Assembly (NCBI GenBank): GCA_938028835.1
Contig: CALIMJ010000010.1
Location: forward strand, 62,001-126,000
DNA from: an uncultured bacterium
Lineage (GTDB): Bacteria; Sysuimicrobiota; Sysuimicrobiia; Sysuimicrobiales; Sysuimicrobiaceae
Direction: 5' to 3'
DNA: 64,000 nt
In this document: positions 17,937-25,506 of the stretch, piece by piece
Layout of the letters: each line of letters starts with the position of its first letter
How positions within the stretch are numbered: position 1 is the first letter of the stretch
Translations under genes and position numbers: made by a program
The notes under the pieces: model-generated
Database searches by the model: none
What the model was told of the DNA's origin: nothing
Seen by the model: only the letters and a program-made list of their open reading frames with translations

Positions 17937-18857
17937 GTGTGGCGCTACGTGCTCAAGCGCCTGCTGCTGGCGCTCCCGGTGCTCCTGGGGGTGTCGGTGG
18001 TGGTGTTTGTGGCCATCCGCTTGATCCCCGGCGACCCCGCCCAGATCATGGCAGGGCAGGCCGCCACCGAGGAAGTGGTGCGCCAGATCCGACAGTCCCT
18101 GGGACTGGACCGGCCGTTACCCGTGCAGTACCTGTACTTCCTCCGCAACGTGGTCCGGGGCGACCTGGGTCGGTCCCTGTTCAACGGCGCCCCCGTGGTG
18201 GAGGAGCTGGGCCAGCGCTTCCCCAGGACCGTCCGCCTCGCCCTGGCGAGCATGGTGGTGGCCTCCGTGATCGGTATCCCCGCGGGAATTCTGGCCGCCA
18301 CCCGCCACCTCTCGTGGGTGGATACCCTGGTGATGCTGGTGGCCCTCGTGGGGGTGTCCATGCCCGTGTTCTGGCTCGGGCTCAACCTTATCCTGGTCTT
18401 CTCCGTGCGGCTCCAGTGGCTGCCTGCGTTCGGCTACGAAACCTGGCGGCACCTGTTGCTGCCCTCCGTCACCCTGGGCGCGGCCTCCGCGGCTATCGTG
18501 GCCCGCATGACCCGCTCCGCCATGCTGGAGGTCCTGGGCCAGGACTACATCCGCACCGCCCGGGCCAAGGGCCTCGCGGAGCGGGTGGTGGTGAACCGCC
18601 ACGCCCTGCGCAACGCCCTGATCCCCGTGGTGACCGTCCTGGGGCTCCAGCTGGGCACCCTTCTTTCGGGCGCCGTCCTCACGGAGACCGTGTTCGCCTG
18701 GCCCGGCATCGGCCGTCTGCTGGTGGACGCGGTGCTGGCCCGTGACTACCCCATCATCCAGGGCGCCACCCTGCTCATCGCCGCCACCTTCGTGGCCCTC
18801 AACCTGGCCGTGGACGTGCTGTACGGTCTGCTGGACCCCCGGATCCGCTATGAGTAA
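17937..18857 (+). CDS. ABC transporter permease, DppB type
   Basis: A 306-residue inner-membrane permease of the dipeptide/oligopeptide/nickel family. It begins WRYVLKRLLLALPVLLGVSVVVF and has six predicted helices, with the N-terminal TM plus LGLDRPLPVQYLYFL region specific to DppB. The EAA loop that docks to the ATPase reads YIRTARAKGLAERVV, and the tail is LDVLYGLLDPRIRYE-like. GTG at 17937 has GGGTGA ahead of it; GTG at 17928 is an alternative adding three residues. It ends with an 8-bp overlap into the second permease. No ATP-binding subunit is encoded in this cluster. Confidence 0.93.
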   Translation: MWRYVLKRLLLALPVLLGVSVVVFVAIRLIPGDPAQIMAGQAATEEVVRQIRQSLGLDRPLPVQYLYFLRNVVRGDLGRSLFNGAPVVEELGQRFPRTVRLALASMVVASVIGIPAGILAATRHLSWVDTLVMLVALVGVSMPVFWLGLNLILVFSVRLQWLPAFGYETWRHLLLPSVTLGAASAAIVARMTRSAMLEVLGQDYIRTARAKGLAERVVVNRHALRNALIPVVTVLGLQLGTLLSGAVLTETVFAWPGIGRLLVDAVLARDYPIIQGATLLIAATFVALNLAVDVLYGLLDPRIRYE

Positions 18858-19764
18858 CGCACCGCGCCCCTCTGCGGTCGTCGCGCCTGCCCCGGTGGAG
18901 CCGGTCGGTCGGGCGCAGGGGGTGGTGTCCGCCGGAGCCCTGGTGTGGCGTCGGCTGCGCCGCAGCCGCTCCGCCATGCTGGGCCTGGGCATCCTCGCCG
19001 TGTTCGCCGCCTGCGGGGTCCTGGCTCCCTGGATCGCCCCGTACGACCCCTACGCCTCGGACCTGGAGAACAGCCTCAAGCCGCCCAACAGCCGGCACTG
19101 GCTGGGCACCGATGAGCTGGGCCGCGATCTGCTGAGTCGGATCCTGTACGGCGCCCGCCTGTCCATGGTCATCGGCACCATCGCGGTGGCCATCGGCGTG
19201 ACCCTGGGCGTTCCCCTCGGGCTGCTCTCGGGGTACCTTGGCGGCTGGTTCGACCTGGTGGTGCAGCGGGCCATCGACGTCCTGTTGGCGTTTCCCAGTA
19301 CCGTGCTGGCCATCCTGCTGGTCACCATCCTGGGGGTGGGCCTGGTGAACGTGATGATCGCCGTGGGGATCGTATCCGTCCCCACGTACACCCGCCTGGT
19401 CCGCGGGCAGGTGCTCTCCCTGAAGGAACAGGAGTTCGTGCACGCCGCCCGGGCCCTGGGCGCCGGGAGCTTGCGCATCGTGTTCCGCCACATCCTCCCC
19501 AACACCCTCGCGGTGCTCATCGTCCAGACCACCCTCCAGGTGGCAAGCGCCATCCTGTCTGCCGCGGCCCTGGGATTCCTCGGGCTGGGCGTCCAGCAGC
19601 CCACCGCGGAGTGGGGCGCCATGCTGTCGACCGCCCGCCAGTACATCCAGCTGGCCCCGCACACCCTGGTGTTCCCCGGCCTGGCCATCGTGCTGACGGT
19701 GCTGGGGTTCAACCTGTTCGGGGATGGCCTCCGGGACGCCCTGGATCCCCGGCTCCGGGTGTAA
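18850..19764 (+). CDS. ABC transporter permease, DppC type
   Basis: A 304-residue permease of the DppC family. About 30 cytoplasmic residues lead to the N-terminal OppC-type segment (WRRLRRSRSAMLGLGILAVF), then APYDPYASDLENSLKPPNSRHWLGTDELGRDLLSRILYG, the hallmark of the family. Five further helices follow, with an EAA loop (FVHAARALGAGSLRIVFRHILPN) that contacts the ATPase, and the closing GDGLRDALDPRLRV. ATG at 18850 overlaps the dppB-like stop. With the binding protein and first permease it forms an importer for peptides or similar oligomeric ligands. The DppD/DppF ATPases expected next are missing and must be supplied from elsewhere in the genome. Confidence 0.94.
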   Translation: MSNAPRPSAVVAPAPVEPVGRAQGVVSAGALVWRRLRRSRSAMLGLGILAVFAACGVLAPWIAPYDPYASDLENSLKPPNSRHWLGTDELGRDLLSRILYGARLSMVIGTIAVAIGVTLGVPLGLLSGYLGGWFDLVVQRAIDVLLAFPSTVLAILLVTILGVGLVNVMIAVGIVSVPTYTRLVRGQVLSLKEQEFVHAARALGAGSLRIVFRHILPNTLAVLIVQTTLQVASAILSAAALGFLGLGVQQPTAEWGAMLSTARQYIQLAPHTLVFPGLAIVLTVLGFNLFGDGLRDALDPRLRV

Positions 19765-19796
19765 CCGGTGTCTGGCACCAGGTGTCGGGCAGCCCG

Positions 19797-19802
19797 TAGA
19801 AT
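19797..19802 (+). promoter_or_regulatory. Probable -10 element (TAGAAT) for the Uma2-family gene
   Basis: TAGAAT in the context CCCGTAGAATGGGC, the same context seen before the lipid-kinase gene at 47585. No good -35 is present at 17 bp. Predicted start about 19809, 12 nt before the chosen GTG. Confidence 0.35.
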
Positions 19803-19820
19803 GGGCGCGAGGTGAGGGAA

Positions 19821-20387
19821 GTGGCCCACCCACACGTCGTGCGGCGCAAGTTCACCGTGGAGGAGTACCACCTCCTCGCCCGCGCCGGCATCCTCAGGGA
19901 GGACGACCGGGTCGAGCTCATCGACGGGGAGGTGGTAGAAATGAGTCCCGTCGGCAGCAGGCACGCAGGCACCGTCAAGCGCCTGCTGGACCGGTTTCTC
20001 CCCCTGCAGGTCGCGAAGAGGGTCGTGCTGAGTGTCCAGGATCCCGTCCGCCTGGGGGAGTTCACGGAGCCCCAGCCCGACCTAGCCCTCCTCCGCCCCC
20101 GGGCCGACTTTTACACCGCCGGCCACCCCACCCCTGAGGACGTCCTGCTCCTGGTCGAGGTCGCCGAGACCTCCGCAGACTACGACCGCCAGGTCAAGTT
20201 GCCCGTCTACGCCCGCTGGAGCATCCCCGAAGTCTGGATCCTGGACCTGGACCACGACCGCATCGAGGTCTACCGGGACCCCTCCCCCAACGGCTACCGG
20301 GACGCCCGCACCGTCACGAGAGGTCAGCCCCTCTCGCCCTCCGCCTTCCCCGACCTGAACCTGCCCGCAGACGAGCTCCTGGGTTAG
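19821..20387 (+). CDS. Uma2/DUF820 family protein (PD-(D/E)XK nuclease fold)
   Basis: A 188-residue protein of the Uma2 family. It has the typical N-terminus (RRKFTVEEYHLLARAGIL), DDRVELIDGEVVEMSPVGSRHAGTVKRLLDRF, then EPQPDLALLRP, VLLLVEVAETSADYDRQVKLPVYARWSIPEVWILDLD. These carry the E/D-x-x..E-x-x-x-K pattern of the restriction-like fold. Uma2 proteins are widespread in cyanobacteria and Chloroflexota-type genomes, often in many copies, and have no settled function. GTG at 19821 follows GAGGTGA by 5 nt and is preferred to GTG 19812. It stands alone, with no partner toxin, methylase or transposase gene. Confidence 0.85.
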   Translation: MAHPHVVRRKFTVEEYHLLARAGILREDDRVELIDGEVVEMSPVGSRHAGTVKRLLDRFLPLQVAKRVVLSVQDPVRLGEFTEPQPDLALLRPRADFYTAGHPTPEDVLLLVEVAETSADYDRQVKLPVYARWSIPEVWILDLDHDRIEVYRDPSPNGYRDARTVTRGQPLSPSAFPDLNLPADELLG

Positions 20388-20590
20388 CCGCTCAGCCGCC
20401 GCCCTACGGGGAAGCCCCGGCCTGACAGGCGGAACAGGCACTGGGAACCGCCCTGCCAGGACCACGGACGCAAGGAGTGGCTCCCCAGCTCACCGAACCC
20501 CAAAAGCTCGTCGACGCCTCGCGCGCTCCGGGGAGGCTACCGCCCCATTCGTGAAAGTCCTGGAGTAGGAGCGTCCCCTACAATTGGGAC

Positions 20591-20680
20591 GGAGGGGTGC
20601 CGGAGCGGTTGAACGGGGCGGTCTTGAAAACCGCTAGGGTGGAAGCACCCGCGTGGGTTCGAATCCCACCCCCTCCGCCA
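20591..20680 (+). tRNA. tRNA-Ser (anticodon TGA)
   Basis: The acceptor stem GGAGGGG pairs with CCCCTCC, then discriminator G and an encoded CCA (20678-20680). The D arm contains GCCGGAGCGGTTGAACGGGGC. The anticodon loop is CTTGAAA (TGA) on a GCGGT/ACCGC stem. A long variable arm (AGGGTGGAAGCACCC) and a GTGGG/CCCAC T arm with TTCGAAT complete a class II serine tRNA. The preceding ~200 bp from 20388 hold no gene I can support; only a possible TACAAT at 20579-20584 is seen. Confidence 0.97.
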
Positions 20681-20731
20681 CCGGCCACACGGCCCCGGCC
20701 CGCGTCCCCTGTACCCTCGTGGGCCGGCGAC

Positions 20732-21841
20732 CTATGCCCGGATCCACTCCCTCCGGACGGTGACCCGGTCCACCCGGTCCCGCCGGACCCGGGGCGCGAT
20801 TCCAGCCTCCGCGGGCACGCGCACGGTCCCGTCCGGCTCCAGCACCACCGGCGGTTCGATCAGGTCCTCCTCGAAGTAGCGGTCCGACGCGGAAAGGTCC
20901 CCGGGCAGCCGGAAGTTTGGTAGGGAGGCCAGGGCGAGGTTCGCCAGCCGGCCGATCCCCGTCTCCAGCATGCCCCCACACCACACGGGAATGCCATGCG
21001 ACGCACACACGTCGTGGGTGTCCAGCGCGGCGGCTAAGCCTCCTAGCCGCGCAGGCTTGATGTTCACCACCCGACAGCTACCCAGTTCGATGGCCTTCCG
21101 GGCATCGTGGGGGTGTACGATGGACTCGTCCAGGCAGACGGCGGTCCGCAGGCGAGCCTGCAGTTTCGCGTGGTCCACGAGGTCGTCCTCGCCGAGCGGC
21201 TGCTCAATCAACAGCAATCCGAACTCGTCCAGGGTCTCGAACACCGGCGCGTCCTCCAAGGCGTAGGCGGAGTTGGCGTCCACCTGCAGAGGGAGGTCGG
21301 GGAACTGGTGCCGGATCTCCCGTACCACGTCCACATCCCAGCCGGGGCGGATCTTCACCTTCACCCGCCGGTAGCCCCGTCGGACGAACGCCTCGACCCG
21401 CCGCACGAGCTCCGGCACCGTGGGCTCGATCCCCAGACTCACCCCCACTTCCACTCGCTCCCGGACTCCGCCCAGCAGGTCCCGGAGGCTGCGGCCCGCC
21501 CGCTGGGCGAAGAGATCCCACACCGCCGCCTCCAGGCCCGCCTTAGCCATGTGGTGGCGGCGGACGAAGCGCAGGCGCTCCCGCACCTCCCGGGGGTGCG
21601 CGACAGGGGCGCCGAGGACTGCGGGCACGAGGAAATCCCGCAGCACGTGCCACGCGGTCTCCACCGTCTCCTCGTTGTACAGCGGCGCGGCCATCACCGG
21701 TGCCTCGCCCCAGCCCTCCAGGCCCTCCGCCTGCGCGCACACCAGCACCGCGCGCTTCACCTCCTCCCGCCCAAAGCTGGTCTCAAACGGGAAGCGCAAC
21801 GGCAGCTCCACAACGCGCAACTCGACCGCCTCGACCCTCAC
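20732..21841 (-). CDS. Enolase-superfamily racemase/OSBS (MenC2 / N-acylamino acid racemase type)
   Basis: A 369-residue enolase-superfamily enzyme of the MLE subgroup. The N-terminal capping domain begins VEAVELRVVELPLRFPFETSFG, the usual start of MenC2/NSAR proteins. The barrel has the base K161-x-K163 (RRVKVKIRPG), metal ligands D189 (VDANSAY), E214 (LLIEQPL) and D239 (CLDESI), and the second base K263 (NIKPARLGG). The end segment SDRYFEEDLIEPPVVLEPDGTV is typical of NSAR/OSBS. GTG at 21841 overlaps the stop of the acyltransferase gene, so the two are coupled; the longer frame from 21952 overlaps that gene. Known enzymes of this type with a GNAT partner convert N-succinyl D-amino acids to the L form. 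No other menaquinone gene is near, favouring racemase over menaquinone synthesis. Confidence 0.85.
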   Translation of the reverse strand: MRVEAVELRVVELPLRFPFETSFGREEVKRAVLVCAQAEGLEGWGEAPVMAAPLYNEETVETAWHVLRDFLVPAVLGAPVAHPREVRERLRFVRRHHMAKAGLEAAVWDLFAQRAGRSLRDLLGGVRERVEVGVSLGIEPTVPELVRRVEAFVRRGYRRVKVKIRPGWDVDVVREIRHQFPDLPLQVDANSAYALEDAPVFETLDEFGLLLIEQPLGEDDLVDHAKLQARLRTAVCLDESIVHPHDARKAIELGSCRVVNIKPARLGGLAAALDTHDVCASHGIPVWCGGMLETGIGRLANLALASLPNFRLPGDLSASDRYFEEDLIEPPVVLEPDGTVRVPAEAGIAPRVRRDRVDRVTVRREWIRA

Positions 21842-22632
21842 CGGGACCGCTCCAGCACGTAGAATCCCCTTCCGCCCTCCCGAGCGAAGTCCACCGCCAC
21901 GTAGCCCTCCCGGAAGCACCGCAGGAAGGCCTGGCGGGTCGCCAGCCTCCACGCCAGGGCCAGCTCCGGGTCGCGCTCCCGCAAGACGCTGATGGACGCG
22001 GGTACCTCCAGCCGAAGCAGGGTGCCCGCTGGCCGGCGTACGCGGCCTGGGGCGTCGCCTTCCGCTTCCAGGACCGGGCGGGCATCTTCCAGATGCGCCG
22101 CGGCCCAGCGGCCCTCCAGGCGTGCCACGACGGACTTACTGGTTACCCACCAGTCCACCTCCAGCCGGTCCGTGGGCAGGCCCCGGTTCAGCTCGTCGTC
22201 CATCTCGCCATAGTAGTTCACCTCGTACCGCTCCGACCGCGCTCCCAGTTTGTGCAGGTTGAAGTACGCGTTCCGGCTCTGCAGCGGGTCGAAGGTCCAC
22301 ACCACGCGCCGGTAGCCCTGAGCCAGCGCCCACTCCCGCTGCGCCAGCTTCAGCCGGTAGCCCACGTCCCGGTCCTGCAGGCCCGGCAGAACCGCGGTCA
22401 TGTGAGAGTGCAGGACCCGCTCGCCCTCCCGCCAGCCCACGAAAGCGTAGCAGAACCCCACCAGCCGGCCTTCGGAGAACGCCCCGAGCACCACGCCCCC
22501 GTTCCGGACCGCGGCCAGAAGCTGGTGGCAGGGCACCACCTCGCGGTCGGGCATGCCCCACACCGCCTGCTGCAGGCCCTCTACCGCCCGCAGCTCCGCC
22601 ACCGCCTCGAGGGGGCGGATCTCCACCCACAC
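21838..22632 (-). CDS. GNAT acyltransferase, COG3375-like, partner of the racemase
   Basis: A 264-residue protein of the predicted acetyltransferase group that often adjoins MenC2-type racemases. It begins WVEIRPLEAVAELRAVEGLQQAVWG. The acyl-CoA-binding core has VLGAFSEGRLVGFCYAFVG, LHSHMTAVLPGLQDRDVGYRLKLAQREWAL, then WTFDPLQSRNAYFNLHKLG. The C-terminal part is strand-rich. GTG at 22632 with GAAGGG upstream fits the family start; longer frames to 22914 run under the divergent MBL gene. In Geobacillus a GNAT succinyltransferase, racemase and hydrolase together turn D- into L-amino acids. I infer the same role here. A dedicated desuccinylase is not seen in the window. Confidence 0.8.
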   Translation of the reverse strand: MWVEIRPLEAVAELRAVEGLQQAVWGMPDREVVPCHQLLAAVRNGGVVLGAFSEGRLVGFCYAFVGWREGERVLHSHMTAVLPGLQDRDVGYRLKLAQREWALAQGYRRVVWTFDPLQSRNAYFNLHKLGARSERYEVNYYGEMDDELNRGLPTDRLEVDWWVTSKSVVARLEGRWAAAHLEDARPVLEAEGDAPGRVRRPAGTLLRLEVPASISVLRERDPELALAWRLATRQAFLRCFREGYVAVDFAREGGRGFYVLERSR

Positions 22633-22741
22633 AAGGATGCCCTTCGACCCCACCGGGCAGGTTGCCTGCCATGGCGACGGTGCCCGCCACGCTCCATCGG
22701 GTAGAATGTCCGCGTCAGCCATCGGCGCAGAGGAGGAGGGG

Positions 22742-23335
22742 ATGAGCCCGTTAGCGGAAGGGGTCCGTGTCCTCCGCTTCGAGGGGCCCTTCCGCCGCAC
22801 CCGGGTGACGGTACACCCGGTGCTCCTGCAGGATCCCCAGGGCCCCATGGTGGCGGACACGGGCCTGCCCGGCCAGGTGGACACCCTTCCCCAGCTGCTC
22901 GCGGAGCACGGCACCCAGCTCGCCCACCTCCGCTGGCTCGTCCTGACCCACGAGGATCTGGACTACATCGGCAACGCGCCTGAGGTGGCCACGGAAAGCG
23001 GCGCCCAGGACCCCCCGCGGGTCCGGGTCTCCCGCTACCTGCAGGACGGCGAGGGACTGCCCTCAGTGGGCGAAGCCCTGGTGGCCTACACCCCCGGTCA
23101 CCTCAGCCTGTACCTGGAAGCCCACCGGGTCCTGGTGGCTGGTGACGCCCTGGTGGTCGCCGACGGACAGCTACAGGGCCCGCGCCCCGAGGTCACCCTC
23201 AACATAGGGGAAGCCCTGCGCTCCGTCGCCAAGCTCGCCGTCCTCGAGCCGGACTACGTGCTCTGCTACCACGGAGGCGTCTTCGGGCCGGGTGCTGCAG
23301 CCCGGCTTCGGGAGATCGCCGCCCAGGCAAGGTGA
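22742..23335 (+). CDS. Metallo-beta-lactamase-fold protein with degenerate metal site
   Basis: A 197-residue MBL-fold protein (YflN-like group). It has the early strand VLLQDPQGPMVADTGLPG, the motif-2 region RWLVLTHEDLDYIGNAPE, YTPGHLSLYLE, GDALVVADGQLQGPRP and the C-terminal CYHGGVFG. The normal H-x-H/D-x-D-H reads H-E-D-L-D-Y, so a key histidine is tyrosine. The segment after IGNAPE is about 30 residues shorter than usual, and the customary double TPGHT(P)GH is reduced. Hydrolase activity is therefore doubtful. ATG at 22742 has a strong AGGAGGAGGGG, and a TAGAAT at 22702-22707 may be its -10. It is divergent from the GNAT gene and overlaps the nuclease gene by 4 bp. Confidence 0.75.
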   Translation: MSPLAEGVRVLRFEGPFRRTRVTVHPVLLQDPQGPMVADTGLPGQVDTLPQLLAEHGTQLAHLRWLVLTHEDLDYIGNAPEVATESGAQDPPRVRVSRYLQDGEGLPSVGEALVAYTPGHLSLYLEAHRVLVAGDALVVADGQLQGPRPEVTLNIGEALRSVAKLAVLEPDYVLCYHGGVFGPGAAARLREIAAQAR

Positions 23336-23883
23336 CCTCGCGCGCCGTGCGCGGGCTGATCGGCCTCGCAGCCGCGCTGCTTGCCTTGGCTGGCGCCGAA
23401 CCTCTGGGGCCACCGGCTCCCTGCTCCCACCCCCCGCGGCCGGACGCACTGCGGGAGGCCCGCGTGGTTCGGGTGGTGGACGGGGACACCCTCCGGGCCC
23501 GGTTGGACGGCGGGGAAGAACGGATACGGCTGGTCGGACTGGACGCGCCCGAGCGTTTCCCGGGTCCGCGGCTGGAGCATCAGGCGCGCCAGACGGGAGT
23601 ACCGCCCGAAGCGCTCCGCCGCTGGGGGAACGCTGCGTACGGCTTCGCCCGCCGGTACCTGGGCGGGCGGACCGTGAGCCTGGAGCTGGACGTCCAGGAG
23701 CGAGACGAGTTCGGACGGCTCCTCGCGTACGTGTGGACGGGGCGGGTGCTGTTCAACCTGGAGCTAGTCCGGCGAGGGTACGCGTGGGCCCACCCGGTCC
23801 CCCCGAACCTCCGCTACGCTGAGCTTTTCGCCGCCTGCCAGCAGGAGGCGCAGGCGGCGCGGCGAGGGCTGTGGGACCGCTGA
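23332..23883 (+). CDS. Secreted thermonuclease (SNase family)
   Basis: A 183-residue Staphylococcus-nuclease-type enzyme with an N-terminal hydrophobic export signal (about 6-22). The OB-fold core shows ARVVRVVDGDTLRARLD, IRLVGLDAPERF and LDVQERDEFGRLLAYVW. These give the calcium-binding aspartates and the two catalytic arginines with the ERD-x-F-GR glutamate. The end, QEAQAARRGLWDR, is the usual family terminus. It should degrade extracellular DNA or RNA in a calcium-dependent way. GTG at 23332 overlaps the stop of the MBL gene (GTGA). Function in nucleic-acid scavenging would suit the purine-catabolic genes elsewhere in the window, but this is only suggestive. Confidence 0.9.
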   Translation: MTSRAVRGLIGLAAALLALAGAEPLGPPAPCSHPPRPDALREARVVRVVDGDTLRARLDGGEERIRLVGLDAPERFPGPRLEHQARQTGVPPEALRRWGNAAYGFARRYLGGRTVSLELDVQERDEFGRLLAYVWTGRVLFNLELVRRGYAWAHPVPPNLRYAELFAACQQEAQAARRGLWDR

Positions 23884-23890
23884 CCGGCTC

Positions 23891-23929
23891 TAAAAAAGAG
23901 GGCGTGGGCGACAGGCTCAGCCCCCGCCC
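23891..23929 (-). terminator. Intrinsic terminator of the DEAD-box gene
   Basis: A 10-bp stem with one mismatch (23900-23909 with 23920-23929) and a 10-nt loop that includes the helicase stop codon. On the minus strand it runs into TCTTTTTT (complement of 23892-23899). It sits in the 33-bp gap between the converging nuclease and helicase genes. Confidence 0.75.
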
Positions 23930-25116
23930 GCGTACAGGTTTAGGGGGTGGCGCTGCCACCGTGGTCCCAGCACCCGCTGCAGGCGGTCGAACATCTCCAT
24001 GTCGTACTGACCCACCAGGGTGATGGCGGTTCCCGTGGCGCCCGCCCGCGCGGTGCGGCCCACCCGGTGTACGTAGGTTTCCACGTCCTCCGGCATGTCG
24101 AAGTTGACCACATGGGACACCCTGGGCAGGTCCAGGCCGCGCGAGGCGACGTTGGTCACCACCAGGACCGGAGTGCGGCCTGATGCGAACGCCCGGAGGG
24201 CGGCGAACCTAGCCCCCTGCCGCATGCCACCGTGGAGGGCAGCCACCCCCGGCTGCTCGCGCGCCAGCACGTCCGCCAGCCGCTGCGCGGCCCGCTGCGT
24301 CCTGCGGAAGATCAGGGCGGAGCGCACCGGCTCGCTCCGAAGCAGCGCCCGCAGGGCCCGGACCTTGTCCTGTTCGGCGACCTCCACGTAAAACTGCAGG
24401 ACTCCGTCTACCGTGGGCGCCGGCCCCTCCATCCGCACCCACACGGGGTCCTGCAGCGTCCGTCGCACCAGCCCGGTGACCGCCGGGGGTAGGGTGGCGG
24501 AAAACAGCGCTGTCTGCCGTCCCTTGGGCGTGGCACCGAGGATCCGCTCCACGTCGGGCAAGAACCCTACCTCCAGCATGCGGTCCGCCTCGTCCAGCAC
24601 CGCCATCCGTACCGATCCCAGGTGCACGGCACCCCGGCCCAGGAAGTCCAGCAGCCGGCCGGGAGTGGCCACCACCACCTGGGGCCGCCGCCGCAACGCG
24701 CCCAGCTGGGCTCCCACGGACCCGCCACCGTACAGGCAGGCCACCCGGACCGGTCGGCCCCGTGCCAGAGCCCGTAGGTGCTCTCCCACCTGGAGGGCGA
24801 GCTCCCGGGTCGGCACGAGCACGAGCGCCTGCGCGGGGTCGCCGCCGGGATCCACCCGCTCCACCACCGGGATCCCGTAGGCCGCGGTCTTGCCTGAACC
24901 GGTCTGCGCCTGTACCGCCACGTCGCGGCCTGCCAGCAGCAGAGGGATGGCGCGGAGCTGGACAGGAGTCGGGGCCTCCCAGCGGAGCGACCGCACCCCC
25001 GCCAGCGTCTGCGGGCTCAAGTTTAGCGCTGCGAAGGATTCCGGGCCCTGACTGGGCGCCCGGTTCCTGTGTGTGGAGGGATCCTGCGTGGGAACCCTCG
25101 GAACCGTCGTAGACAT
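23917..25116 (-). CDS. DEAD-box ATP-dependent RNA helicase
   Basis: A 399-residue DEAD-box helicase of minimal length. The Q-motif region is FAALNLSPQTLAGVRSLRWEAPTPVQ, Walker A AQTGSGKT (70-77), PTRELALQ, TPGRLLD, DEAD (175-178) and SAT (206-208). The second RecA domain has ALIFRRTQRAAQRLA, LVVTNVASRGLDLPRV and YVHRVGRTARAG. There is only a short C-terminal tail, so no accessory RNA-binding domain. It would unwind RNA duplexes in ribosome assembly or RNA decay. ATG at 25116 follows a perfect AAGGAGGT; the frame runs on to 25293 but lacks a ribosome site there. The ~180-bp upstream leader shows no clear cold-box or promoter that I can define. Confidence 0.94.
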   Translation of the reverse strand: MSTTVPRVPTQDPSTHRNRAPSQGPESFAALNLSPQTLAGVRSLRWEAPTPVQLRAIPLLLAGRDVAVQAQTGSGKTAAYGIPVVERVDPGGDPAQALVLVPTRELALQVGEHLRALARGRPVRVACLYGGGSVGAQLGALRRRPQVVVATPGRLLDFLGRGAVHLGSVRMAVLDEADRMLEVGFLPDVERILGATPKGRQTALFSATLPPAVTGLVRRTLQDPVWVRMEGPAPTVDGVLQFYVEVAEQDKVRALRALLRSEPVRSALIFRRTQRAAQRLADVLAREQPGVAALHGGMRQGARFAALRAFASGRTPVLVVTNVASRGLDLPRVSHVVNFDMPEDVETYVHRVGRTARAGATGTAITLVGQYDMEMFDRLQRVLGPRWQRHPLNLYAGGG

Positions 25117-25299
25117 GCTTAGACCTCCTTCGGCCGCGGCCACCGCCGCGGGGTTTCGGTGTCGGCATCCCGTGTCCCGCCCGACCCGTCCCCGACCGAA
25201 GAAGGCCCGCGAAACACACACCGGGGCTGTCTCCCACCCCGGGTCCAGCAATGACGACGCAGTAACCCTACCACACGGCTCCCCCACGCGCAACCCCCC

Positions 25300-25506
25300 T
25301 CAACGCACGGTCCGCGCCACCGCGTACGCGGCCCCACGCACGGCGCCCCAAACGGCGAAGACAACTCCTCTGCCACCCCGGGCCCTGCCAGGCGGGCGGA
25401 AGGTTTCCTCCGCCAGCCGCGCCCTGCGAGCAGCCTCCGCGTCGCGCAGCTCCTGCCTCATGCGCTCCGCGGCCAGCTCCATCAGCAACCAGGTGCTGTG
25501 TAGCAC
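25300..25506 (-). CDS. Small basic hypothetical protein, 68 aa
   Basis: A 68-residue protein read from GTG at 25506, behind AGGAGGTG. The first half is a charged helix (MELAAERMRQELRDAEAARRARLAEE); the second half is glycine/arginine-rich and then hydrophobic (GVVFAVWGAVRGAAYAVA), possibly membrane-associated. It overlaps the end of the upstream EamA gene by 25 bp, so it is probably translated from the same message. I recognise no family. The strong ribosome binding site is the main support. Confidence 0.5.
   Translation of the reverse strand: MLHSTWLLMELAAERMRQELRDAEAARRARLAEETFRPPGRARGGRGVVFAVWGAVRGAAYAVARTVR

Noticed and set aside
19821-20387. Uma2 gene as part of a mobile element or defence island
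   Set aside because: No transposase, inverted repeats, methylase or other defence gene is adjacent.
20597-20923. 108-codon ORF after position 20597
   Set aside because: It reads through the tRNA-Ser gene; the cloverleaf is unambiguous.
22633-22914. N-terminal extension of the GNAT gene to 22914
   Set aside because: It would be antisense to the MBL gene start and its ribosome site; the translation is Ser/Arg/Thr-rich and unlike the family.
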